DNA from: Paenibacillus aceti
GTDB taxonomy: Bacteria > Bacillota > Bacilli > Paenibacillales > Paenibacillaceae
Assembly: GCF_003614185.1 (NCBI RefSeq)
Contig: NZ_KZ987724.1
Location: 1,232,159-1,296,158, forward strand
DNA length: 64,000 bases
Direction of reading: 5' to 3'
Every line of letters starts with the position of its first letter. The first letter of the stretch is position 1. Made by a program: the position numbers and the translations under genes. This document shows positions 42,654 through 51,222 of the stretch, in pieces. Below the pieces are notes generated by a model. It was not told the DNA's origin and did no database searches. It saw only the letters and a program-made list of their open reading frames with translations.

Positions 42654-43031
42654 ATGAAAAATTTAAAAGTTAAAGTTCTAGGTGCCGCAGTTGCAGTTAT
42701 GGTTATGGCCTTTGCCGGAAGCGCAAGCGCTGAATCGGTCAATACAAGTGAATTTGGCAAATTTACTTATACTCTGACGAAGAGTGGATCATCCGTGACA
42801 GCTAATACATCTATCGCGAAATATAAATCTTCCACGAAAGTAATCACCGCCTTGGAAGTTCAGGATAATGCAACAGGCAAGACGATCGGAAAAGTAACAA
42901 GAACAGAAACAGGTAAAAGCTCCTCATCGATCAGTGTAACTAATCTTACGGCGAAGAAGCTGGCTGCATTCAGTGCACATGAAGCAAGAGGCAACGGCAG
43001 TGTTGCTAAATATTTGGCAAAAACGTTCTAA
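42654..43031 (+). CDS. Small secreted protein, function unknown
   Basis: 125 residues from ATG 42654 after GAGAGGGAGA. A clear signal peptide (MKNLKVKVLGAAVAVMVMAF, cleavage after SASA) leaves a mature protein of about 98 residues, rich in Ser, Thr, Lys and Ala with no cysteine. It has alternating short beta-like stretches (FGKFTYTLTKSGSSVTANTS) and a basic C-terminal helix. No family was recognised. A 215-nt AT-rich leader region precedes it. Confidence 0.75.
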   Translation: MKNLKVKVLGAAVAVMVMAFAGSASAESVNTSEFGKFTYTLTKSGSSVTANTSIAKYKSSTKVITALEVQDNATGKTIGKVTRTETGKSSSSISVTNLTAKKLAAFSAHEARGNGSVAKYLAKTF

Positions 43032-43185
43032 TCTTTCAAACATATTCGTAGATTTAAGTTGATGAATATCCATATTACTTAATAGTGTGCCGAAATAGCA
43101 TGACGATGTAGGTGGAGTATCACTTACAGAGTCATGCTAGTTTTTCTAGTTGAAGGAAATTACTATAATTACTAGGAGTGTTAAT

Positions 43186-44223
43186 GTGAGGAAAATAGTG
43201 CTTGCTATAATGATGTCGGTCAGTCTATGTCTCCTGCTTGCGGGCTGTTTTGGATCAGCCAAAGAAACGACGGTAAATAACAACCTCAACTCGTCGCCTG
43301 GGGAGGATTCCCCGGCAGATATATTTGCAAACGATCCTTCGCAGATTGGGATGGGCATGTTCAGTTACGGAATTGTGGCGCCTAATGATGATCAGCAGGT
43401 GTATGAGTATACAGGCGAGGAAGTTCATATCCCTTTTAAAGTGACCGGTCTTGATGAAGAAGTCAGCTCCGACTTCGGCTTGCTGGTATTCGTGGATGGA
43501 TTGGCACAGCCATACAGAATCCAGGCGAATCCTGCTGAACCGAGTGCAGAACAGCTGATGCATAAGTTCTCGCTCAAGTATGAGGAGACAGAAGAGTTCG
43601 ACATCGTGTTCACACCGGTCTCCGGGCAAAAAGGCGATAAGGTCGGCGTCGTATTCGCCACGATTCTTCAGCCCGATTACAAGCCTGAGAATGAGAATAA
43701 GCCCAATTATGGGATCTATCATAGCTTAAGTGCGACTTTATCGCAGGAAATTGAATTCCAGGCGGATCTGAGCGGAGATAAGATGCTGCAGCCTTATAAG
43801 GATGCGGTTACCGAGGATATCCCGGAAGAAATCAAAAATCAGGCAGAAACGGTTCTGACGGATGGGAGCTCCGATTATCTCGATGAGACGACGGTAAATG
43901 AGCTGCTGCCGGAAGATCCCGATCAAAATCTGATTACCGCAGCTAACGGAAAGGCTAAACTGAAATTCCGCATATATGGCGGATTGGAGACTACTTATCG
44001 CACCACGATCTTTGTAAATCATACGCCGGTTCAGGTGAAGGGCGCTGATTATATCGAGACTACGCTGCAGAAGGGGAAGATGAATACCGTCGAGATCGAA
44101 TTGGATACGAGTGCTTATGATAAGCTGAACACGATTTATGCGATCTCCGTCGTTTCCGGCAAAGACTATTTAACGAACAACAACTCTCCACTCAAGACTA
44201 AATCGCTGCTGTTGTATAATTGA
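43186..44223 (+). CDS. Lipoprotein of unknown function
   Basis: 345 residues from GTG 43186, with TAGGAG about 8 nt upstream. The longer TTG frame from 43150 is not favoured. Lipobox LLAGC with Cys21. The mature protein is acidic and probably all-beta, with two Ig-like stretches (VYEYTGEEVHIPFKVTGLDE and TTYRTTIFVNHTPVQVKG) joined by an acidic linker. No enzyme motif was seen. It lies upstream of a second lipoprotein and an ABC exporter but ends at its own strong terminator, so it is transcribed separately. Confidence 0.78.
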   Translation: MRKIVLAIMMSVSLCLLLAGCFGSAKETTVNNNLNSSPGEDSPADIFANDPSQIGMGMFSYGIVAPNDDQQVYEYTGEEVHIPFKVTGLDEEVSSDFGLLVFVDGLAQPYRIQANPAEPSAEQLMHKFSLKYEETEEFDIVFTPVSGQKGDKVGVVFATILQPDYKPENENKPNYGIYHSLSATLSQEIEFQADLSGDKMLQPYKDAVTEDIPEEIKNQAETVLTDGSSDYLDETTVNELLPEDPDQNLITAANGKAKLKFRIYGGLETTYRTTIFVNHTPVQVKGADYIETTLQKGKMNTVEIELDTSAYDKLNTIYAISVVSGKDYLTNNNSPLKTKSLLLYN

Positions 44224-44231
44224 ACTGAATT

Positions 44232-44256
44232 TAGCTGCGGAGACGCAGCTATTTTT
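44232..44256 (+). terminator. Strong terminator after the first lipoprotein gene
   Basis: TAGCTGCG (44232-44239), four-base loop GAGA, CGCAGCTA (44244-44251), then TTTTT. Confidence 0.92.
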
Positions 44257-44591
44257 GGTTTCAGGGTGAAAAGCCTGCATTTTGCAGTTTTCGAGCTTAT
44301 GCGAGGGGCACGGACAGGAACAGACAGTCATTTTATCCAAAATATTGATTATAATACATTTATATGTTACTATTTATCGTGTGTAATCAAATTAATGGTA
44401 ATTATTATATTATATTCCATATCACAATTTTATGTAATCACACCATCACCAGGTCCTTACGCATCTATCACTCTACTAATCTTCCTCACATAACTATTAA
44501 CGTTATTAGACTCCACGATGTTGCAGACGAGAATTCTCACCTATCGCTACATTTCAGTATTTGCTAACCCAATAAAGGATGTGGATGAACT
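44257..44591. other. AT-rich intergenic region upstream of the exporter operon
   Basis: It contains one decayed CCTGCA-type palindrome (AAAAGCCTGCATTTTGCAGTTTT, 44269-44291) and a TATAAT near 44349 without a clear -35. No credible gene is present. The promoter of the following operon must lie here. Confidence 0.5.
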
Positions 44592-45737
44592 ATGAAAAAA
44601 CTCAAAAATCCCCCTCTTTTGGCGCTGCTCATTCTGCTAGGCGCTGTTTTGCTGCTTACAGGTTGTTTCCAGGATAAGCCCAAGCCCTCCCCGGGGGAAG
44701 AGATCAAGAATGTGGATACCATCGGCAAGGAAATAAATAGTGAGAATAAAGTTACAAGCCAATCCCGCGAGTTAAAATTCGACTATAAGACGAATCAGCT
44801 TATTCTGTTAGATCTTGCGGCGAATGCTGAGTTGGAAGCTATTACGCTGGATCAAAAGAGCTTCGCCAAGAACATTGCGAGCTGGGATCAAGGCTATGCC
44901 GTGGAGGTGCTATTGGCAGATGAACCGGTGAATGTAAAGCGCTCATCCGAACTGGAAATCATCTCAACTCCGCAAGATATTCACGGCAAGCTGCTGCAGA
45001 TTTATGATGAGGAATTGAAGCTGCAGAAGGAAATCGACCTGACCTCCGTCCTGCCGCAGGAGTTGCTTGAGAATGAGCCGTTCATGGCAGTCTCCAGCGA
45101 CGGCAGTAAGATCGCCTGGGCCAGCACTACGAACCTCTATTTATATGATATCGCCAGCGGAAATTTCAGTAGGATCGTAGATGAGACGAATAATCCAGTA
45201 AGTCTGGAGAAAATCGCTTTTACGAAGGATAATGCTAGAATCGTCTTCTTCGGCAGTCAGGCGGATCATGATGAAGCTGAATTTAGCTATGGATTTATTG
45301 AACTAGCCTCCCCGAAAATCAAACTGCATACTTACAAGCGATTCCTGGGCACGGATATTCAAATATCGGAGCCATATGCCAGCTTTACCGATGTTATTAA
45401 TCCTATTAACGATACATCCAGCGGTCAGGTTCTGCTGCTTGACTGGCATACAGGAGAGGCTTCTTCGTTGCAGGTGGATGGGGATGAGAGCACGATGGCC
45501 AGAGTGACCGAGGATGGAAAATATCTGCTTGCGGTGAAAAAGCAAGACGCGAGCTACCGCATCCGCCAGTACGAACTGAAGACAGGTGATGTAGTCAAGG
45601 AAGAGGACTACCACCCAGCGCAGAAGGTGAGCGAGGTATACCGCATCGAGCCTGCCGTCAATCCGAATGAATATAGCATGATCCTGTTCACCGAGGATGG
45701 CAAATATGATTTGTTTTCATTTATAAGTGAGGAATGA
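44592..45737 (+). CDS. Lipoprotein with beta-propeller-like repeats, exporter operon
   Basis: 381 residues with lipobox LLTGC (Cys25) and a Lys/Pro-rich linker. The mature part reads like irregular WD40/propeller blades (SSDGSKIAWASTTNLYLYDI, FTKDNARIVFFGSQ, VTEDGKYLLAVKKQDASYRI, FTEDGKYDLFSF). It is the first gene of an operon with an ABC ATPase and two membrane proteins. Its stop lies within six bases of the ATPase start region. The third membrane protein of the operon ends in a similar lipobox-plus-propeller region, so the two may be related sensors or accessory subunits of one transporter. Confidence 0.82.
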   Translation: MKKLKNPPLLALLILLGAVLLLTGCFQDKPKPSPGEEIKNVDTIGKEINSENKVTSQSRELKFDYKTNQLILLDLAANAELEAITLDQKSFAKNIASWDQGYAVEVLLADEPVNVKRSSELEIISTPQDIHGKLLQIYDEELKLQKEIDLTSVLPQELLENEPFMAVSSDGSKIAWASTTNLYLYDIASGNFSRIVDETNNPVSLEKIAFTKDNARIVFFGSQADHDEAEFSYGFIELASPKIKLHTYKRFLGTDIQISEPYASFTDVINPINDTSSGQVLLLDWHTGEASSLQVDGDESTMARVTEDGKYLLAVKKQDASYRIRQYELKTGDVVKEEDYHPAQKVSEVYRIEPAVNPNEYSMILFTEDGKYDLFSFISEE

Positions 45738-45742
45738 TAGGA

Positions 45743-46603
45743 ATGGAACTGAGATTGGAGCATATCAAGAAGCGGTATGGCAAGCAATGCGCTCTGGATG
45801 ATTTTGGCGCTACGCTCTCGGAAGGGGTCTACGGGCTGTTAGGCCATAACGGGGCGGGCAAGACAACGCTGATCAGCATTCTGATCGGAATCCTCGAGGC
45901 TACTGAAGGCAGAATATTGCTGGATGGAGTCGATGTGAAGCAGATGGGGACCCGGTATTTGGACCGCATCGGCTACTTGCCCCAATACCCTCTATTCTAT
46001 AAGAACTTCCGCACCGATGAATTTCTGAAATATATGTGCGCCCTGAAGGCGATCCCCCGGAGTCTGGTGAGCAGCCGCATCGAAGAAGTGCTGGAGCAGG
46101 TCAATCTTACCGCTGCCTACAAGAAGAGAGTCGGCGCACTGTCGGGCGGGATGAGACAGCGGCTCGGCATCGCCCAGGCGATTCTGAACAGGCCGGATAT
46201 TCTCGTGCTCGACGAACCGACCGCCGGGCTTGATCCGGGCGAGCGAATCCGCTTCCGCAACATTATCTCCCGCTTGTCCAAGGACAAGCTGGTGCTGCTG
46301 GCCACTCATATCGTGCCCGATGTAGAGCATATCGCCAAGGAGATCCTGATTTTAAATAAAGGCAGGCTCGTGATGCAAGGTTCCCCAGAGCAGCTAGAGA
46401 AGCAAGTCGAGGGGAAGGTGTGGGATGTGATTGTGGCTGAGGATGAAATAGAAGAATGGGTCGAAAGCTACCAGGTCAGAAATGTGAAGCGGCTGGATGG
46501 CGAATTCCTGCTGCGGATTGTCAGTGATGAAGCCCCGTCGGGGAGGAGCCACCAGGTTCGACCTTCCCTGGAGGACGTATTTCTATCTATTTTCGAAAAA
46601 TAA
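45743..46603 (+). CDS. ABC transporter ATP-binding protein (ABC-2 exporter type)
   Basis: About 287 residues from ATG 45743. AGTGAGGA lies ten bases upstream, while the ATG at 45734 is too close to it. Walker A GHNGAGKTTL, Q-loop YLPQYPLFYKNF, signature LSGGMRQRL, Walker B ILVLDEPTAGLDPGE and H-loop THIVPD are all intact. It drives the two membrane proteins encoded just downstream. This class exports peptides, antibiotics or lipids or acts in envelope stress. The substrate is unknown. Confidence 0.94.
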   Translation: MELRLEHIKKRYGKQCALDDFGATLSEGVYGLLGHNGAGKTTLISILIGILEATEGRILLDGVDVKQMGTRYLDRIGYLPQYPLFYKNFRTDEFLKYMCALKAIPRSLVSSRIEEVLEQVNLTAAYKKRVGALSGGMRQRLGIAQAILNRPDILVLDEPTAGLDPGERIRFRNIISRLSKDKLVLLATHIVPDVEHIAKEILILNKGRLVMQGSPEQLEKQVEGKVWDVIVAEDEIEEWVESYQVRNVKRLDGEFLLRIVSDEAPSGRSHQVRPSLEDVFLSIFEK

Positions 46604-46620
46604 ATTAGGAGTACACGTGT

Positions 46621-47871
46621 ATGCTAAGGCTTGTCTATTATGAGATCCGTAAAAACTATTTAAGAAGCTATGTATTGGCTGCCATCCTCCTGTTCCTGGT
46701 GCTCAATGCCTGCATGATCTATCGGGGCTATGTAAGCGGCGATGGGTTAATGGGCTACTTCATGCCGCATACCCGCGACACGAAGGTGGAATGGGATTTC
46801 TATCATCGGATGCATCGGCAGCTGGATGGTCCGTTAACGGCCGACAAGGCCCGTTACGTCAGTGATGAATATGAGCGGTTAAGCGCTCTGACAGCAGATG
46901 GAACCTATAATGAGCAAGGTCAGACGGATACGTACACCGGACATATCTGGAATGACTATGTGATGATCACGAAATACTTCTATGAACCTATGAAATATGC
47001 AGCAAGCTATGAGAAGGAAATCGAACAGGTCGTCGTGAAAGCCAAGGACAATGTAAGCTTCTACCAAAATTATAATAACAGCTACGAGCAAGCGAAGAAT
47101 AAGTATATTCAGGATCATTACAGCGGAAGGAAGATCCCTGTTTTTTATGATGGCAAGCCGTGGGAGCTGCTGTTCAATTACCGTTTCTCGGATCTGCTGA
47201 TCCTGCTGCTTATGCTTCTGGGGCTTGTGCCGATCTATGCCCATGAGAAAGAGACCAAGATGGATGATTTAATGATGTCTAGTCGCAGAGGAAAGGGAAA
47301 TATGGGCCTCGCCAAGGTGCTGTCGGCATTCATCTATATAGCCTGCTTGCTACTGATGTTCTCCGGTGTGAATCTGGCGACATTCGCCGCTCTTTATCGG
47401 CTCTCCGGGGCCGGCATGCCGGTCTATGCCATTGAAGCTTATCAATATACGCCTGTTTCGCTCTCGGTCGGGGGTTTTTATATTTTATTAATCTTATTGA
47501 AAATGATCGGACTTGCTGTGGCCGGACTTGGGCTCTGTCTGCTGTCTGCATTATTCCAGCGCGTGATCTATCCGTATCTACTGGGCGTGCTGCTGTTCAT
47601 CAGCGGGCTTTATGCTAGCGGTTACCTCGCTTCCGTTGAAGCGGGATATATGGTCTGGGCCTTGGTCAGTCCGTTCAGCTTGCTTAAAGGTCATGAGCTA
47701 CTCATCGACTTGCTTGGGGTGAATATCGGGTATACCTTCGTGCTCAGATTAACCGTCTGCGTTATTCTACAGCTGATTATCTCTATCGTGCTGTATGGGG
47801 TGATCCGCCTATTTAGCACCTCAAGCCGATTTAGCCGGAGTACAGGGTTCGCCGTAAAGGAGGGGGCTTAA
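46621..47871 (+). CDS. ABC exporter membrane subunit
   Basis: 416 residues. One N-terminal membrane helix (about 17-37), a large extracytoplasmic domain (about 40-190), then six hydrophobic segments from YRFSDLLILLLMLLGLVPIY onward. ABC-2-like features include the HEKETKMDDLMMSSRRGKGN coupling segment. It starts 17 nt after the ATPase gene and ends one base before the next gene, so the three are co-translated. It and the next protein share the same plan (YxxxxHEYExxMDxLLxSSxxGK), suggesting a heterodimer. Confidence 0.87.
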   Translation: MLRLVYYEIRKNYLRSYVLAAILLFLVLNACMIYRGYVSGDGLMGYFMPHTRDTKVEWDFYHRMHRQLDGPLTADKARYVSDEYERLSALTADGTYNEQGQTDTYTGHIWNDYVMITKYFYEPMKYAASYEKEIEQVVVKAKDNVSFYQNYNNSYEQAKNKYIQDHYSGRKIPVFYDGKPWELLFNYRFSDLLILLLMLLGLVPIYAHEKETKMDDLMMSSRRGKGNMGLAKVLSAFIYIACLLLMFSGVNLATFAALYRLSGAGMPVYAIEAYQYTPVSLSVGGFYILLILLKMIGLAVAGLGLCLLSALFQRVIYPYLLGVLLFISGLYASGYLASVEAGYMVWALVSPFSLLKGHELLIDLLGVNIGYTFVLRLTVCVILQLIISIVLYGVIRLFSTSSRFSRSTGFAVKEGA

Positions 47872-47872
47872 T

Positions 47873-49765
47873 ATGCTGTATCCAGAATGGCATAAATTAT
47901 TGATCAAGCAAAAAGGACTGCTCATCCTCGGCTTGATGATCCTGATTAAGATCGCCCTGACCCTGCAGCAAGGCTATGATTCAAGCCTGATCATTAATCG
48001 GAACCCGGAGGGCTACGCCGCCTATATGAATCAGTATGAAGGCAAGCTGACGGCAGAGAAGGAGCAGCGCTTGCAAGCAGAGTATTATGCGGTCGTCCAT
48101 GCTGGCGCGGAGCTGGATGAACTGGCGCGGCAGTGGAAAGACGGAGAAATCACACAGGAAGCCTATGAATCATCGAGCAAGCAATACTATGAGCGAATGA
48201 AGAACAGTGCGGTATTCAACGTAATCTATAATCAGTATTACTATGCCAAGGAGGCGCCGGAAGAGCGGTATCTGATGGATGAGAGAGGGTGGAGCACGCT
48301 GCTCGGTCATAGCAAGCCCGACTTCGTGCTGCTGCTTAGTCTGATTATTGTGTTGACCCCGTTATTTTGTCATGAATATGAGAGTGGGATGGATGCCTTG
48401 CTGCTGTCGAGCTCCCGAGGAAAATATCGGACTGGTGCTGCGAAGCTGGTGATCGGGGCGATGTTGGCGATGATCGTTACTATGATCTTTACCTTCATTG
48501 AATATCTCTGCCTGGATGGTATGATCGGTCTGCCGCATGGGAGCTTCCCACTTCAGAGTCTCGAGTTCTTCGCCAATAGCGAGTATCCTGTCACGCTGAA
48601 GCAGGCATTCTTGGCCCTTTTGCTGATCCGCATAGTCGGGGCAGTTTTATTCGCCGGATGCATCGCTTGCGTGGGTATTCTCAGCAAAAGGTCAATCATC
48701 ACTCTTTTTACATGCAGCGTTCTGATCTTCTTACCTTACATCCTGTTCCCGGAGAAATCCCTGCTCTATTATCTCCCGCTGCCCTCGGGCCTGCTCGCGG
48801 GTACGGGCTATCTATGGGGAACGGTCTACGAGAGCGCTTATAGCGATCAAGGCACGGTGGAGAAGTTCGTGAAATTCCAGGCGATCGGCAGGGGCGTGTT
48901 CCTGCTGCTGATGATCGGATATATCGTAGAGATCGCCTTGCTCTATCTATATAGTCTGAAGAAATACTCAAGGTATATGCTAAGATCGCGGTTGCGCTAT
49001 AAGAAGCAGACTAAGCTCCCATTGCCACTTAGCCTGCTGATCATCGGCTTTCTGATCCTCACCGGTTGTGATAGTCGGGGAAAGGTGGAAGATGTCTTTA
49101 GTTTCGATGCGGGGGAATTGCGAAATTATGGGGAGACCGCCGAGTATGCGATTCAGCTGGATGAGGAGCAGAGCCTGATTACGGCCCGACATCTCGCTAC
49201 AGGTGAAGAAATTCTGCTAACGCGCGAACCCTTCCGGCAAGAAGGCATGATCTCGACCATCTTCGTCCGCGATGATTGGTGCTATTATGTCACCCAAACC
49301 TTGGGCAAGGAAGGAATCCGCATCTATGGTATCGATCTGAAGAACTTCCACCAGAAGCTCATATATAACAGTCTGCGCGAGAATACCGAGGATTTCTTCG
49401 GTCTTGTATCCGAGCAGCAGGATATGGAACAGATAAGCAGGAACATCTCGCCCGTGTACAGCCTGATTCTGAATCCAAATTATATCTATTATGTAGTGGA
49501 TGCGGAACTGGTGCAGATTCAGCGGAGTACAGGCCGTGAGAAGGTGATAGCGCGTGATGTACGAGCCGGACTGGCGCTAGCTTATTACAATGGGGCTATC
49601 TACTATATAGATCATCAGTACCGGCTCAATGTATATAAGGAACTGGATGGCAAGGTACATCCGCTGGAATCGATCTACACCGATCAATTTCATATTAAAA
49701 ACGGAGAACTGCAATATAGAAGCTTGCTAGATGACAAGCGGCTTCAGTCTTATGACCTGCCCTAG
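47873..49765 (+). CDS. ABC exporter membrane subunit fused to a lipoprotein-like propeller domain
   Basis: 630 residues. The first 370 residues repeat the plan of the preceding gene: N-terminal helix, extracytoplasmic domain, CHEYESGMDALLLSSSRGKY, then membrane segments. At about 375-400 a further hydrophobic helix ends in LILTGC (Cys399), a typical lipobox in the middle of the chain. About 230 residues of DUF5050/propeller-like sequence follow (EQSLITARHLATGEEILLTR, IYYVVDAELVQIQRSTGREK, YYNGAIYYIDHQYRLNVY). Either a permease-lipoprotein fusion exists, or an internal start (ATG 48977, with a weak AAGG) gives a separate lipoprotein. Its stop overlaps the stop of the convergent sigma-factor gene. 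Confidence 0.82.
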   Translation: MLYPEWHKLLIKQKGLLILGLMILIKIALTLQQGYDSSLIINRNPEGYAAYMNQYEGKLTAEKEQRLQAEYYAVVHAGAELDELARQWKDGEITQEAYESSSKQYYERMKNSAVFNVIYNQYYYAKEAPEERYLMDERGWSTLLGHSKPDFVLLLSLIIVLTPLFCHEYESGMDALLLSSSRGKYRTGAAKLVIGAMLAMIVTMIFTFIEYLCLDGMIGLPHGSFPLQSLEFFANSEYPVTLKQAFLALLLIRIVGAVLFAGCIACVGILSKRSIITLFTCSVLIFLPYILFPEKSLLYYLPLPSGLLAGTGYLWGTVYESAYSDQGTVEKFVKFQAIGRGVFLLLMIGYIVEIALLYLYSLKKYSRYMLRSRLRYKKQTKLPLPLSLLIIGFLILTGCDSRGKVEDVFSFDAGELRNYGETAEYAIQLDEEQSLITARHLATGEEILLTREPFRQEGMISTIFVRDDWCYYVTQTLGKEGIRIYGIDLKNFHQKLIYNSLRENTEDFFGLVSEQQDMEQISRNISPVYSLILNPNYIYYVVDAELVQIQRSTGREKVIARDVRAGLALAYYNGAIYYIDHQYRLNVYKELDGKVHPLESIYTDQFHIKNGELQYRSLLDDKRLQSYDLP

Positions 49766-50322
49766 TCAAGATGATCGCTGTAATGCTCATGAATGATCAT
49801 CTTGATTTTCTTCTTCAAGCGATGAATTCTGGTCGTGGTGGCAGTGACGGTAATCCCATACTTCTCAGACAAGCTTGATACAGACATTCGGTTCTGATAG
49901 TAGTCGGTATATAATTCATATTCCTTCTCATTAAGCCTGCCCAGAATCTCACTACAGAGCGCTTCATAATTGATGTGCTCATGAAAAAGACGCTCCAGAT
50001 CCTGATCCAGCTCCATTAAACTGTTGGAAATCGTCTCATCGAGAATGACCTCACGCCTTTTCTTCGCGTACATGCTCCTGTAGGAGTGATTGATCATATT
50101 CCGTGCTGTAGTATATAACCAGCCTTCGATGTTAGGATGAGATCTTAAGCGGGAGATTTGCCGATGAGCCTCGAGAAAAGTGTTCTGCGTGCAATCTTCT
50201 GCCAGATCAGACAGCTCGTTCTGCCACTTTACGCGTTTTTGGCAGTAGGTATAAATGCGTTTGTAATACTTATTGTAGAGTTCCTCAGTAAAAGTCCCTT
50301 CGCTTCGTGACAATCTGTACAA
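49762..50322 (-). CDS. ECF-type RNA polymerase sigma factor
   Basis: 186 residues from TTG 50322, where the ribosome site is weak (GGGGG). Sigma region 2 is seen in LYNKYYKRIYTYCQKRV and LAEDCTQNTFLEAHRQISRL, with GWLYTTARNMINHSYRS in the -10 recognition part. Region 4 is seen in RLNEKEYELYTDYYQNRMSV and LSEKYGITVTATTTRIHRLK. No anti-sigma gene is adjacent. It is convergent with the lipoprotein-ABC operon, and their stop codons overlap (49762-49765). It probably controls envelope genes, but the target is not shown by the sequence. Confidence 0.87.
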   Translation of the reverse strand: MYRLSRSEGTFTEELYNKYYKRIYTYCQKRVKWQNELSDLAEDCTQNTFLEAHRQISRLRSHPNIEGWLYTTARNMINHSYRSMYAKKRREVILDETISNSLMELDQDLERLFHEHINYEALCSEILGRLNEKEYELYTDYYQNRMSVSSLSEKYGITVTATTTRIHRLKKKIKMIIHEHYSDHLD

Positions 50323-50424
50323 TAGAATTCGGCCCCCGATCTATTAAATTCTCTTTTTTTCTATATCTGCAAAAAACTAGTATATGATAATTGTACCATA
50401 TATTTGTATAAAGTTCGCTTATTT

Positions 50425-50453
50425 TTGACAAGACTATCTATTTCGAGTAATAT
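50425..50453 (+). promoter_or_regulatory. Sigma-A promoter of the two-component operon
   Basis: TTGACA (50425-50430), 17-bp spacer, TAATAT (50448-50453). A consensus -35 with optimal spacing. Confidence 0.75.
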
Positions 50454-50504
50454 CCACTTTATCGTAGAAGGTGATAGGACCTTACTAGCATCCATGGTTG
50501 GGAG

Positions 50505-51218
50505 GTGCAAATCCTGGATACTATAACGCGCAATCAAGTATTGATCGGGGAAGATGATGATCATATTCGCCGGTTTATCTCTATTAATTTGACCCATAGC
50601 GGATTTATCGTACATGAGGCTTCTTGCGGAGCGGCGGTCATCGAGAGCTACCAAACGAATAAGCCCGATGTAATCATTCTCGATATTATGCTGCCCGATG
50701 CCGATGGCTTCGACATTTGTCGAAGGATCAGGGAAGAGGACCCAGGGGTCATCATCGTCTTCCTGACAGCACGCGGGCAGGATCTTGACAAGATCAAGGG
50801 GCTTGAAATCGGAGCCGATGATTATATCGTCAAGCCGTTTAATCCTCTAGAACTGGTAGCTCGGATTCATGCGATACTGCGCCGTACTGACATTAGCGTG
50901 CGAACGCAGCGGCAGGTTCTCCAGTCTGGACCGATCCGCCTCGATCTCGATTCCAATCGCGTATTCAAGCAGGATGAGATCATCGAGCTGACGCCGAAGG
51001 AGTTCCAGATGCTGCGGACCTTTCTCGAACAGCCTGATACGGCTTTGTCACGAAATGAATTGTTGAATCTCGTATGGGGGGAGGATTTCGTCGGCGATCC
51101 GAAGACGGTCGATGTCCATGTGCGCAAGCTTCGCGAGAAGATGGAGGACGACTGCTCCCATCCTCGCTGGATTGAGACGGTATGGGGACTCGGATATCGC
51201 TGGAGGAAGGACGAATAA
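50505..51218 (+). CDS. OmpR-family response regulator
   Basis: 237 residues from GTG 50505. However, GGGAGG at 50500-50505 overlaps this codon, so CTG 50514 or TTG 50541 could be the real start. Receiver domain with acidic cluster GEDDDH, phosphoacceptor Asp in VIILDIMLPDADG and Lys in DYIVKPFNPLE. The C-terminal winged helix of the OmpR/PhoB type includes LTPKEFQMLRTFLEQPDTAL and DVHVRKLREKM, ending in WGLGYRW. It is coupled to the kinase gene 4 nt downstream. Confidence 0.93.
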   Translation: MQILDTITRNQVLIGEDDDHIRRFISINLTHSGFIVHEASCGAAVIESYQTNKPDVIILDIMLPDADGFDICRRIREEDPGVIIVFLTARGQDLDKIKGLEIGADDYIVKPFNPLELVARIHAILRRTDISVRTQRQVLQSGPIRLDLDSNRVFKQDEIIELTPKEFQMLRTFLEQPDTALSRNELLNLVWGEDFVGDPKTVDVHVRKLREKMEDDCSHPRWIETVWGLGYRWRKDE

Positions 51219-51222
51219 GGCG

